Part shown: positions 23,638 to 36,170 of the stretch, piece after piece
How the letters are laid out: the number at the start of each line of letters is the position of its first letter
How positions within the stretch are numbered: position 1 is the first letter of the stretch
NCBI GenBank assembly: GCA_950097015.1
Contig: CATNEN010000039.1
Span: forward strand, 12,068,001 to 12,132,000
Direction of reading: 5' to 3'
Length of the DNA stretch: 64,000 bases
Source of the DNA: Macrostomum hystrix
Lineage: Eukaryota > Platyhelminthes > Macrostomidae
Program-made: the position numbers and the translations under genes
Notes under the pieces: generated by a model
What the model was told of the DNA's origin: nothing
Seen by the model: the letters and a program-made list of their open reading frames with translations, nothing else
The model's database searches: none

Positions 23638-25778
23638 TCAATCGATCTTATCTCTCGGATCTAGCCGGCGTCGCTTCATCCTGTCGGTTAGCAGCAACCC
23701 GACGGCCAGCGGACAGGCCACCGCCGCCGACAACAGCGCTGCCGTCACCTGACTAGGCGCTTCGAAGCCTACGCCGCCACCAAAAGCGGCCTCTATAACA
23801 CCGCCAAGCAACGGAGCCAACAGGCGCGCCAAAGAGTTCACGGACTGCGAAGCGCCCATCGCGTCGGCCAGAGCGTCTGGAGCAGCTCCGCCGCCCAGCC
23901 TTCGCCTAATCAGCGACGGATAAGCGTCTCTGGCCAGGCCGTTAAAGAAGCTGAGAGGAGCCTGGGCGGCGCAGAACTCGGCCAGATTGGCGACTAAGCC
24001 GGAGGCCGCCAATGCCAGGGAGGCGGCCTGGCCTAGAGCGGAGATCAATACAAGGCCGTCAGGATCAAGGCCTGTTGCACACTGCAGCCAGCCAACAGTC
24101 AGGCCAGACAGCAGGCCGGAGACTGCGCCGAGCGAAGTGGCAAAGCCGGCTTCGGAAGGCGAGGCGGCGAAGCGCAGACTTAAGGCGAGGGCGAAATTGT
24201 GACGGAATAATTGAGCAGCAAGAGACATTGGCAGTTGAAGAGCTAGAAGATCCGCTACGGATAGAGCCGCTGATAGTGTCGACCAGGATGACGATGGCGA
24301 CTTCGCCGAAGCGGTTCGGCTTTCCTGGAAACCCGAAAAGCGGTTGCCAGCAGCCGACGCAGCCGGGATAATCGCGGCTAAGACAAGGAAGCCGCAGCTG
24401 GCGAGGCCGGCAGGCAGGCTGAAGCCACCAATGTCGAATGCGAAGCCGCCAAGCAGCGGACCGGCAATGAAGCCGAGAGACGACAGTGTCGAATGCGCGC
24501 CTAGCAGACGAATTCGGCGATTTTCCTCCGATTCGTCAGCGGCTGGAGGAGAGGCAGCGAGCTGGGTTCGCTGCAGGGTCTGGCTGTGCTTGAACACGGC
24601 CGTGAATAGCCGGACAACGGCCAGGCTGGCAAAGTTTGGCGGCGCCAAGGCGAGCGCCAGGTAGCCCAGGGCGGTGGCCACGCAGCACAGGCGGTGGGCG
24701 CCGCCGGCACCGAATCGGTGAACGAGACGGCCCTGGAGAGACAAGAGCAACGGTAGGGATTCGAGTTAGCCAATGACTAGGACCAGTCTAGGACCAGACT
24801 AGGACCAGACTAGGACCAGACTAGGACCAGACTAGGACCAGACTAGGACCAGACTAGGGCCAGACTAGGACCAGACTAGGACCAGACTAGAACTAGACTA
24901 GGACAAAGTCAGAACCAGACTAGGGCCAGGCTAGGACCAGACTAGGACCAGACTAGGACCAGACTTCAGGACTAGACAAGGACCAGACTACAGGATCAAG
25001 CTAGGACCAGACTAGGACCAGACTAGGACTAGACTAGGACAAAGTTAGAACCAGACTAGGGCCAGGCTAGGACCAGACTAGGACCAGACTAGGACCAGAC
25101 TTCAGGACTAAACAAGGACCAGACTACAGGATCAAGCTAGGACCAGACTAGGACCAGACTAGGACCAGACTAGGACCAGACTTCAGGACTAAACAAGGAC
25201 CAGACTACAGGATCAAGCTAGGACCAGACTAGGACCAGACTAGGACCAGACTACAGGATCAAGCTAGGACCAGACTAAGACCAGACCAAGACCAGACTAC
25301 AGGATCTGACTACAGGACTAGACTAGGACCAGAATAGGACCAGAATAGGACCAGGCTAGGACCAGGCTTTGAAGATACTATAAGCAGGACCAACTTACGC
25401 AAATGGAACTTGAAAATATTTGCACAGCGCCGTATTCCGATTCTAAAATAGAAAAAAATAAGAGAGAAAAAATATATTAGCTCGTAGAAGTCATTTTTAA
25501 GTGAAATTGCATCTGTCACTAACGAATCAGTCCCATATAAAATGGTCCGATGCCCACAGATTTGAGATAGCTTGGCAGGCAGGTGATAATCATGCTGACA
25601 CTAAACAAGTCCTGGAAAACATATAATACAAGCATTTCTTAGCACAACAAATAAACAATACAAGCAAAATAAGCATCCAGATGATTTTCAAAACAGAATT
25701 ACGCACCAGAAAGCCAGCCAAGCAGAGCAGAAACTGATGCCTGTCTTGACTTGCCAAGTCAAATAGAAACCAACGAGA
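23638..25778 (-). CDS. MFSD9: MFSD9-like transporter (5' incomplete)
   Basis: A major facilitator superfamily membrane protein of the MFSD9/TetA-like group; the substrate is not established for the family. Four minus-strand exons join in phase: 25707-25778 (0 to 0), 25524-25611 (0 to 1), 25399-25442 (1 to 0) and 23638-24732. They encode 432 residues ending KRRRLDPRDKID. The first exon lacks an ATG, so an upstream start exon is missing. Helix 1 is QFLLCLAGFLDLFSVSMIIT. The loop after helix 2 reads GRLVHRFGAGG, which corresponds to the MFS G-x-x-x-D/R-R/K-x-G-R signature region. Helix 4 contains the FKHSQTLQR segment that resembles MFSD9. Hydrophobic segments continue to the end (TSLGAVSGLLSGLTVGWLQ, SVNSLARLLAPLLGGVIEA). 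About 12 helices are expected. The 665-bp intron holds a minisatellite. Confidence 0.82.
24772..25376. repeat. 11-bp minisatellite with higher-order units
   Basis: Copies of gaccagactag fill the 665-bp intron of the MFSD9-like gene. Variant segments recur in a fixed order: tagggccaggct, then ttcaggactaaacaa, then ctacaggatcaagct. This gives at least three higher-order repeats of roughly 100-130 bp. Such organisation indicates repeated block duplications after the short unit had amplified. Confidence 0.93.
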
Positions 25779-26005
25779 CTGGAAATCAATTGATTGATAA
25801 AATATAGTTATCAATATGGCTAATATACATCAATAAATATCTGCCAATTAATTTTTCGATTAAAGCATCAATGGATGGATCAAAAAGGACACTTGAACAT
25901 TAAAAAATTACTCAATTTATCAATCAGTTGATAAAATAGGTTAATCAATCAAATGAATATCGAGTAGCCAATTGATGGATTCAATCATTGATGGATTGTT
26001 GATTA

Positions 26006-26425
26006 CCCTGTAAAAAATTCGGCTGCTTCTTCGGGGGGTTTTTTTGTGCAAAATAGGAGTGGAATCTACCAAAATCCCACCTATCTCGCAAGAGTTAAAG
26101 AAACCACCCAGGAAGCAGCCGATGTAACCGTAAATTGTGCGGAAACCACCGAAGAATCACCCGAACCAGTGGCCCATGGGACAACCAGAGAATTATTTAC
26201 GGGCGATTCCTCGGCGGTTTCTGAGCATGGAATCTTCCGAACTGGAGGATTCTTTGGGTGATTCCATTTCGCCACCAAGAAGCACCGAGAAACCGCCCAG
26301 TTGGGTAGATTCTAAGCATGGAATCATCCGATTGGTATGTCTCCAGCGGTCGGCTGTTTCTTTTTCTGGAAACACCACATATTCCAACTGGAATCACCCA
26401 AAGAAACATCCCTATTTTTAGCGGG
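26006..26425. mobile_element. non-autonomous DNA element, copy 2
   Basis: A 420-bp partner of 11568-11990 with over 90% identity, in the same orientation. It begins CCCTGTAAAAAA and ends TTTTTAGCGGG, and is flanked on both sides by TA. It sits upstream of the MFSD9-like gene in AT-rich DNA. Confidence 0.78.
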
Positions 26426-27285
26426 TAACAACAATCAACATGCATTGATCAATCAATTAATCAATTTATGTATCTATCTATTGATCAATAAATAAACAGT
26501 CGATTGATGGATGATTGTTAACCTTTATATCTATCAAGCGAACGATAAATATCAAATTTCCATCCATCAATCGAATTAAATGAAATCGAATTGATAATTA
26601 AATTAAACTAAAAATAAATAAAAACTTAAACGAGTGCTTTTTCTGATCAAAAAAGAAACGCCAAACAACAAATCAAAATTTATTTTAATCCACTCCAAAA
26701 AACACAACTAAACAGCTTCCGTCAAGCAAAGTCGCGCAAGAAGATAAAAAGCTGGTTTGATTTGCGAGCACGATTCTAAACGACAGTATTTTTAATGCTT
26801 TGCAAACTAGACAAACAAAAGAAATATGGATTATGAAACTTCTACTTAAAATCAATCAATCAATAATCACGAGTTGATTAATCAAAAAAACAATGATAGA
26901 TTGGCGCTAGAAGTAGACCATATTGCAGTGTTGGTGATGAGAAATCTGCTGTTTCAGACAAAAAACCAAACCAAAAAACACCATCAAAACATGCAAACTA
27001 ATGCCAGTCTATGCCAGAGTTAAAAACCGGTTTGAAATCAACTATTCACCTGGATTTAATATTGGCTAATAAAAATTCTAAACTAGTATAATTCTGTACT
27101 AAAACTAGAGCATTAACTGTTGGTGCAGCTACACTAGGAAAATTACAATAGCAAAATATATTTCTTTGCATCACTGTTGATGCAGACAAATATGGAGAAG
27201 TTTCATTCAACTGGCGATCCCCGTAGGAAGAAAATTGAGGAAAATTGGGCTGGGAATATCTGTGTCTAAGAGAATTGGGGATAAA
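26426..27285. other. AT-rich spacer, no gene seen
   Basis: AT-rich DNA with many atcaatcaatt-like short motifs (26430-26640) and no coding exon. A missing first exon of the MFSD9-like gene could lie here or in 25779-26005, but no ATG with a good donor was found. Confidence 0.4.
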
Positions 27286-27289
27286 TCTG

Positions 27290-27640
27290 TCAATTTTGGA
27301 AATGGGATAAATCTTAGTAAATTTTGGAAATGGGATAAATCTCAGTAAATTTTGGAAATGGGGATAAATCTCAGTGAATTTTGGAAATGGGATAATTCTC
27401 AGTAAATTTTGGAAATGGGATAAATCTCAGTAAATTTTGGAAATGGGATAATTCTCAGTAAATTTTGGAAATGGGATAATTCTCAGTAAATTTTGGAAAT
27501 GGGATAATTCTCAGTCAATTTTGGAAATGGGATAAATCTCAGTCAATTTAGGAAATGGGATAAATCTCAGTCAATTTAGAAAATGGGGATAAATCTCAGT
27601 CAATTTTGGAAATGGGATAAATCTCAATAAATGGGGAAAA
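27290..27640. repeat. 27/28-bp minisatellite downstream of GBE1
   Basis: About 12 copies of ttttggaaatgggataaatc plus tcagtaaa. Degenerate ggggataaat pieces continue to about 27780. It lies about 300 bp downstream of the GBE1 stop codon. Confidence 0.92.
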
Positions 27641-27929
27641 TAAATGGGGATGGGGAAAATTATTTGTCAAATATAGGAAATCTTTGACTAAAGGTGATAA
27701 ATATGATTCAATTGTATTTGGTGACAAAAATTGTTCAATGGTAAATGGGGATAAATATGATTGAATGGGAAGTGGGGACGAAATCGTAGGATACGTTAGT
27801 AGAAGCTATCTAATAGCTACAGAAAAGAAGTAATGCAGCAGGGAAGCCTTATCTAGTGCAAAGCGTGGGTGCAGGCAATAGTTTCACCACGCATGCAGGT
27901 ACACCGGTGCAAAAGGACAGAGTAGGACA

Positions 27930-30900
27930 CTAATCGGCTTCCCTGGCCAGCACAATGGCGCAGCGGCAGGGCAAGTAGAGCATCAGCGAGTTGGCCCGAC
28001 CGTCAAAGTCGCCAGGCTGGCTAAAGAATAGTGTAGCCTCGTCCACTCGACCGTGGCCGCCAAACTCAGGCCTGTCAGTGTTGAGCACAATTCGGTAACG
28101 CCCCGCCTGGGCTAAGCCGACGCGATAATCCGTATAGCTGGAGCCGCAGTGCCAGTTGAAAGCGAACAGAAGGCCGGCCCGCTCGAAGATCACCACCTTG
28201 TCGCCATTGTGTTTCCTACTGACATAGCCTGGGCCGCAATGCAGCCAGCCGTGTTTAGCCTCGGCCTGGTTCATAGCCCGGTCAAAGTTGTTCAGATGCT
28301 GATAGCGCAACAGTTTATCGTCAACTAAATTAAACTGTCGCCTAGCGTAATAGAAGGACTCGGCATTGCCCAGGCGGGGAAAGTCGAGCCATTCCGGGTG
28401 ACCGAATTCGTTGCCAATAAAGTTCAGATAGCCTTCGCCACCGAGTGCGTGAGTGATTAGGCGAATCATCTTGTGCAGGGCAATGCCTCGGTCGATGATC
28501 AATGATGGGTCAGACAGGGTGGACATGTGGGTGTACATCTCCTTGTCCATCAGCCAGAAGGCGATGGTCTTGTCGCCTACGAGGGCCTGGTCGTGCGACT
28601 CGGCGTAGGCAATCGCCTTCTCGCCGTAGCGTCGATTCTCCAATTCGAAGCAGATCTTAGAAACGTCCCAGTCTTCGTCTGGCACACCTTTGAGCAGCTT
28701 GATCCACAGGTCCGGCACGGCCATGGCCAGGCGATAGTCGAATCCGTAGCCGCCGTGTTCAATAGGACGGCAGAGGCCGGGAAGGCCGCTGACCTCCTCC
28801 GCCACAGTGATGACAAACGGATAGGCTTTGTGCAGCACCCAGTTGGCCAGAGCGAGGTAAGTCAAGGACTCGGTGTCCACGCTCATGCCGAAGTACTCGT
28901 CGTAGTGACCGGAGAAATTGTGGTTGAGGCCGTGATGATGGTACAGCATGGACATGCAGCCGTCGAATCTGAAACCATCGAAGCCATATTCTTCGATCCA
29001 CCAGGTCAGGTTGGACAATAGGAAACGGAGGACCTGTGGTACCGAATAAATGTTTGTCTTTTATTTTATTAGATACTTAATATTTAGAAATAGGCTTTTA
29101 GTATACCTAACCAAATGGGGTCGGTGGCAGAGCGGTTAACGCGTTTGCCTCTCGCGCCAAGGTCCCTTAGCTCGATTCCGCGGCGAGGCCACATTCATTT
29201 GGGGCGCAGCCGCGGAGAGAAGGCTTGGTGGCTTGTCGTGCAATTTACGCCTTTGAGGGCCAACCTCCAATACACAGTGAGAGTGTACACTGCCTGACGA
29301 TGAGAAAGTCAGGGCAGATGTACACACCTGTGTGAGTGTGTGCTCAGGAGTCAGCGAAATGGGCAGAATTGCCTCCTTAATGGCTACAGGTCACCAAATG
29401 ATGTGTCATTGCCCGCAGCCATCCTGCAATTATTATTATTATTATTACCTAATAAAATTTGGGCACCGATTGGGGCAGGTCTAATCAATCATTATTATTC
29501 GCATGTTCGGGAGGCAGGTGGTATGATTGGTCGCTGACTCGCTGTATGCTTATTTAAATCTACCTTATTTACAATTACTGTACGCCCGCTTCCACTCTGC
29601 GCACTCACCTTGTTTCTCTAACCCTCGTTCGCATTGTGCAGTGGCATCGTCCACCCACCCCCTCCGTTTTAGCCTATTTGCACTGAATTATAATAAACGT
29701 GTGGAGGCTCCCCCCTCCGGTTCAAGTGGTTGGTTAGCGCGATTTGCCTACCGTTTTGAGCACAGCATAATTGGCTACTAGCTATCGGCCTTTTTTTGGA
29801 TTGCTCCAGTACATTATTTTGGTAGCAGAGCGTGGTTGGGCAAGGCCTAAGTTTCCACGCTGAATAAACAACAACTACTGTGCAACCAGAGGCCACGATG
29901 GAATACGACAACGACATTCCACCGCAGCAGGACGAACAAGAAGAGGATCGCGCGCTGCATTTGGAGAAGCTGCGCTTTGAGAAGTCCAGAAGAAAGGCAA
30001 CGCTAACTCGGTGTAAGAGCAAGCTATCATGGCTGCTACAGAAACGCGCTTCTGACGACGAAGTGCAAGAAGCCTGTGACAACCTGTCGGATCTGCAGGA
30101 GCAAGTCAGCACCGTTCAGGAACAGCTTTACGAAGGCTACGTGAGCACAAAGGACGACGAGAGGCGACAGCGTCTGCTCGACGAGATGGAGGAGATGGAG
30201 CGCGACTACCAGGCTGCGATTCAACGCGTCGAATCTGCCAGGGGCCGTCAAGCGCAACGCGAACAAGAAGCGCCTCCTGCTGCGAGGGCAAATGCCGAAG
30301 ACGCTGCTGCAAACCAAGACGAAGCAGTTGGTGAGTTAGACAGACTTTCTGTTAGCGCTGCGTCCAGCAAGGCGTCGCACCCCAAGGAGATCTCCAAGGA
30401 CCTGTGGAAGATGTTAAAGCGTGTTGAAATCCCAACGTTCAGTGGGGACAAGCAGAGTTACGAGAACTGGAAGGCAGCTTTTGTGGCGTGCATTGATAGC
30501 GCCCCCGCTACGCCCGAGTTTAAATTGCTGCAACTCAGGCAGTACCTACAAGGTGAGGCATTGAAGGTCATCGAGCACTTAGGGCACTCAGCGACGGCAT
30601 ATGAGGCGGCCAAGGAAAGACTTGATAGAGAGTTCGGTGGAAAACGCCGGCAACTCGCCTTGCACTTGGAGGAGTTGGATAACTTTCCTGCGGTGCGCTA
30701 CGGAAACACTAAAGATCTGAAAAGTTTTGCAAATTTGCTGGATATAGCCGTGATTAATTTAGAAGAGGCTGGAAAGGACACTGAGCTGCAAGATGGAATG
30801 CTGTATGTCAGACTGCAGAAGAAACTGCCCGAGCAAATGGTTTCCCACTATCGGAGGTGGATCTTTGAGCAACGGAAGCAGGAAAGTGTCAGGAATCTTC

Positions 30901-33900
30901 GGATGTGGGTGCTGCAAGAAGCGGAATTTCAGACCGAAGCGTTGGAAATCGTGCAGGGCGTTGCCACGCCTCACCTAGAGAGCCAGAAGTCCATCCACCG
31001 CGGAGCGCGGGATCAACGACCGAAGACATTTCATAGCGCCGTGAGTGAGAAAAAAGGGCAGTCGAAAAGTTGCATGGTGTGCCAAGGTGACCACGAGTTG
31101 TGGTCCTGCAGCGAGTTTAAGAAGCTTCCGGTGAACAAGCGCTGGGAGGCTGCGCAGCGCTCGAAGGCCTGCTTCAGGTGCTTAGGCCAAGGCCATGTGA
31201 GCAGTAAGTGCAGGCGCAGCCGACAATGCGGCATCGACAACTGCTCGAAATTCCATCATCGCTTGCTGCACGCTGATAAACACCAAGCCACCATCGATCT
31301 CGTCGAGCCTAGCCAAGCCAAGCGAAACCAAGCCAAGCCGTCAGACGCCAAGCCGGGCGAGGTCGCCGGGTCGAACAGTTCGAAACAAGCCGGTTCCGTG
31401 ACGCTGCTGTCGGCCAGCAAGAGCGACGTCTCACTTCGAACAGTGCCAGTAGTCCTGAGACACGGGGCGCGGAAGCTGAAGGTGAACGCGCTGCTGGATG
31501 ACGCCAGCACTAGGAGCTACATCAACGTCGGGATCGCGCAAGCGCTAGGACTGCAGGGAGCTCTCGAGAAGGTCGAGGTAGGCGTGATCAACGGTCAATC
31601 GGAGACGTTCATGACAGCCCCGATCAGCTTCACCGTGGAAAGCATGGACGGTCGTGCATCCACTGAGCTCACCGCCTTCACTGCAGATCACGTGACGGGA
31701 TCCCTCAAAGGCGTCAACTGGCGCGAGCTGGGGCAGTGGTGGCCGCATCTCCGGGACGTGCCGTTTCCCAAGCTCTGTGAACCAGCTGTCGTGGACCTGC
31801 TGATCGGAGCGGATTACCCGGATTTTCACGTGTCACTCGAAGAGGTTGTCGGACAGCCATGGGAGCCGAAAGCTCGCCTCACACCGCTGGGGTGGACGTG
31901 CATCGGTCGCACAGAGCAGACGTTAAGCTCAAAAAGGCAGAGCACCCATTTCGCCACCACGTTCTTCAGCTGCGAAACCGAGAGCAGTCAGGTGTCCAGC
32001 ATCCTCAGACAGTTTTGGGAGATCGAGAACGTCGCGGATGAGAACAGTCGAAATCCATTGACGTCTGACGAGGAGAAAGCCATCAATCAAGCTAATGCAT
32101 CGTTGCAGTATAGTAATGGGCGCTACCAGATCGGGATTCCCTGGAAGGAAAAACGTCTGTGTCCGAAAGACACTTTTCCGATGGCCTTGAAGCGGTTGAA
32201 GAACACCGAACAGCGACTGATGAAGGACATGCAAATTCGCAGACAGTATCAAGCCGTGATCGACAAGTACGTGCAGCAAGGCTATGTCCGGAAGGTTGCG
32301 CAAGCTGAGAACGAAGAACGCTGTTTTCTGCCACATTTCCCGGTGCTGCGGCCGGATAAGGCGACAACAAAAGTGCGGATTGTGTTCGACGCGTCAGCTG
32401 CCGCATTGAATGACCAGATCCTCCAGGGTCCCAAGCTGCAGCGCGACCTGGTGGAAGTTCTGCTTCGGTTCCGTCGATTTCCCATCGCGATCGCATGCAA
32501 TGTCGCAGAGATGTACCTGCAAATCGAGATGGAGCCCAAGGACAGGCCGCTGCACAGTTTCCTGTGGCGGGATGCCGACGCTTCCAGGCCGCCGGATGTC
32601 TACGAGTTCAATCGAGTAGTGTTCGGAGTCACGAGCTCGCCGTTCTTAGCACAAGTCGTCATCCGCTCTCACGCCGAGAAACTGAAAAGCGAGCTACCGG
32701 AGGCGGCAGAGACAGTGTTGCACTCAACATACATGGACGACAGTCTCGACTCAGCACCCAACGAGGCCGCTGCCTGCCGGTTGTACGAGCAGCTCAGAGA
32801 GTTATGGAGACGCGCCGGCATGCATGCGCGCAAGTGGGTGTCGAATTCAAGAGCTGTGCTCAAGCAAGTGCCGCCGGACGATCGAGCAGCTGAGGTGACC
32901 TTAGACAGCAGAGAACTCCCGAGCACCAAGACATTAGGTGTCACTTGGCAGAGTGAGCAAGACGAATTCACGTTTAAGCAAGAATTAGATGCGTGTCAGG
33001 TGACCACCAAGAGAAGTCTGTTGAAGAAGCTGGCGAGCGTCTTTGATCCGCTTGGTTTGATTTCTCCATTTGTTGTGCAAGCAAAAATGTTAATGCAGGA
33101 GCTGTGGCAGTGTGGTCTTGATTGGGACGAAACGCTGAATGCGGACCTCTTAGCGAGAGCGAGCGATTGGTGCAGAGACCTGAAACACCTGAGTGAGATC
33201 CGACTACCGAGGGCGCTGGAGGAGGCAGAGGCAAAAAATGGCAGTCTGCACGTGTTTGTGGATGCGTCGGAGAAAGCGTACGGAGCTGTGCGCGAACTTC
33301 AGGAACTGGTCAACGCGTTGGACACCAAGAAGCTGAAGCAACAGACAGCCTACCAGCAGATGCGATGGCACTTCAATCCTCCCGCTGCTCCGCACTTCGG
33401 CGGCGTGCATGAAATAATGATAAAGGCGGCAAAGAAGGCTATTTGGAATACGTTGAAGGAAGCGGACGTCACGGACGAGGAGCTGCTGAGTGCCGTTGCT
33501 GGAGCGGAAGCGCTGTTAAATTCGAGACCACTGACCTACCAATCGGCCCATCCGAGCGACGACGTTCCGCTGACTCCAAACCACTTCCTCATCGGGCAAG
33601 GCGGTGGGCAGTTTGCTCCGGAGGTGGACGTGGACATCGCGCGCAGCCCTTCAAAAAGATGGCGACATGTTCAGCAGCTAGTGGCGCAGGTCTGGCGGCG
33701 GTGGTTGCGCGAGTGGCTGCCGGGACTCGAGCCGCGCAGCAAGTGGCGCCGAGAGCTTCCTGATCTACAGCCCGGAGACGTGGCGCTGCTCGTGAGTCCG
33801 GACTCGCCTCGAGGTCATTGGCCGCTGGCTCGCGTGTTGGAGGTGACTCGCGGCCCCGACGGTCACGTGAGAGTCGCCACGATCAGAGTCGGTGACCGCA

Positions 33901-36137
33901 CAATGACGCGACCAATAACGAAGTTGTGCCCGATTTCAGCTGGCTGAAGTTTTTTTTTTGTTTGAACTGGAGTGTTAAAAAATCGTTGGACTGTCAGTTG
34001 AGTGCGAGATTGCAGACTATTTGAGTCGTATTATTTTTGGTTATTGTTCCGTACTTTGTTTTGTTTTTATGCTGCGGTGTTGTTTCTCATTAGAGCGTTG
34101 CAATATCGGTGTAGGGTTTATTTTGTCATGCATATTTAAGTAAGGTAGCGTTAAAATGCGTTTTCTAAATCGTTTCTTTGCTTTGGTCAGTTTTTTTGCT
34201 GTTTCGAATTTTTCGTTTGCAAATTTAGATTAGGAGCGCATCATACATGTAAGCTGATTTATATGCTTGAACGTATCGCTGCGTAAGTTTTTCGTTTCAG
34301 GTGTGTCGCGTACTGGCTGGTTTAGAGTTGAGCATTGTTTATTACGAGGTTGGAGTAGACTTGAGATTTAATTAAAATCCATCATTTCATTTAAGTGTCG
34401 TTTCTTTGTTTTTTTTTCAAGTTAACAAATGTTGTGACTATTTGGTGACGGTATTTCATTTGTTTGCGCTAGTTTTTCAGTTGAAGTAAATCGCGTTATA
34501 AATATTTATTTACGAATTTTTTGATCCATATTGATTATAATCCTTTGTTCCGCGTTCCACACGCACGTATGTTCGTACTTTAAGTATTTGTGCCGGTAGG
34601 TGTTAGCATTGCTTGTCGTTAGGTTTAGTCCGTGCAGGTTGCTGTTGATTCGACATTCGTTCAATTTTTGTTTGTCATCGAATAGCTTTTTTTGTCATTG
34701 TCATGTCAAGGTGGGGGGAATGTTCGGGAGGCAGGTGGTATGATTGGTCGCTGACTCGCTGTATGCTTATTTAAATCTACCTTATTTACAATTACTGTAC
34801 GCCCGCTTCCACTCTGCGCACTCACCTTGTTTCTCTAACCCTCGTTCGCATTGTGCAGTGGCATCGTCCACCCACCCCCTCCGTTTTAGCCTATTTGCAC
34901 TGAATTATAATAAACGTGTGGAGGCTCCCCCCTCCGGTTCAAGTGGTTGGTTAGCGCGATTTGCCTACCGTTTTGAGCACAGCATAATTGGCTACTAGCT
35001 ATCGGCCTTTTTTTGGATTGCTCCAGTACACGCAATATTATTGTAATTTATTAGTTGGTTGCCCTAGAAAGGGCCGTTTTTTGAACTGGAAATATATATT
35101 TTAAATATGTAAAATTAATGCAAACCTAAAGAAGGTATCTTTTAAAATAAGATTTTCCCGTTTAACATTTGCAAAAACGGCCCTTTTTAGGGCTCAATAA
35201 TGTCATATGATAATTTATTACACAAGCCCTAACCGGTATACCGCCACGCCCACCCTCAATTAGCCAAAGTGATGGTGGTTCTAGTGACTGTCAAGTTGTG
35301 ATTCGCACACCCTAACCACTAGGCTACAACCAGCAGATAATATTCAATAATACAAATGCTGAGAACTAACCTCCAAGCTAGTGTAGTTAAACAACCGACT
35401 GTCCCACAGATCGTGTCGGCCACGCGGCAAGTCATGAAAATAGCAGCTATTAGTGCCGTCAAACTGATTCAGGCCGTCAACAGTGTTATTAGATGCGTGA
35501 CTATGCACAATGTCCAGTAGGACAATGATTCCATTGCTATGAGCCGCATCAATTAGCTCTTTCAGTTCGCACGGCGTACCGTAGCGACTGCTGGCAGCGA
35601 AGAACGAGGTGACCTGATAGCCGAAGCTGGCATAGTAGGCATGCTCCATCACAGCCATGAGTTGGATGCAGTTGTAGCCAAGATCTCGCACTCTGGGTAG
35701 AACATGCTCGCGAAAATAACCATAGCTGGCAACGCGCTCCTCCGGCGAACTGATGCCTACGTGAGCCTCGTAGATGCGCAGACTGGCTGGCACTGGCGGA
35801 CGGGACACCTTCAGCCTGCCAGGGATTGGGAGGGGATATTGGCGTTTGATTGGAATATACAGATGGGCAAAGGGGAGAGTGGGCAAGATGACAGGTGAGA
35901 GATAGGGAGATATGACAGGTGAGAGATAGGGAGATATGACAGGTGAGAGAGAGGGAGATATGACAGGTGAGAGAGAGGGAGAGATGACAGGTGAGATAAA
36001 GAGGGGGCGATGACGGGTGAGATAAAGAGGGGGCGATGACAGGTGAGATAGAGATGAGAGGTAAGAGACGAAATGTTAAGAGAACAGGGAGAGATAAAAG
36101 TGAGAGGTGGACAGATGAAAGACGAAAGAGACAAGCC

Positions 36138-36170
<33 letters not shown>

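Larger units (their letters stand above)
29504..35030 (+). mobile_element. BEL/Pao LTR retrotransposon
   Basis: The two 310-bp LTRs (29504-29813 and 34721-35030) are identical by eye. They start TGTTCGGGAG and end CCAGTACA, and are flanked by the 4-bp direct repeat CGCA. A putative primer-binding site (tggtagcagagcgtgg) begins a few bases after the left LTR. A polypurine tract (aaggtggggggaa) precedes the right LTR. One long plus-strand ORF encodes Gag-Pol. LTR identity implies a young insertion. It lies in GBE1 intron 2, opposite in direction to that gene. Confidence 0.95.

Noticed and set aside
28527-29021. 164-residue plus-strand frame
   Set aside because: It is the complement of GBE1 exon 3, which has clear catalytic motifs on the minus strand.
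29115-29190. Possible tRNA gene (A and B boxes present)
   Set aside because: The arms do not pair as a cloverleaf and the sequence continues into a body shared with other dispersed copies, so it is a SINE head.
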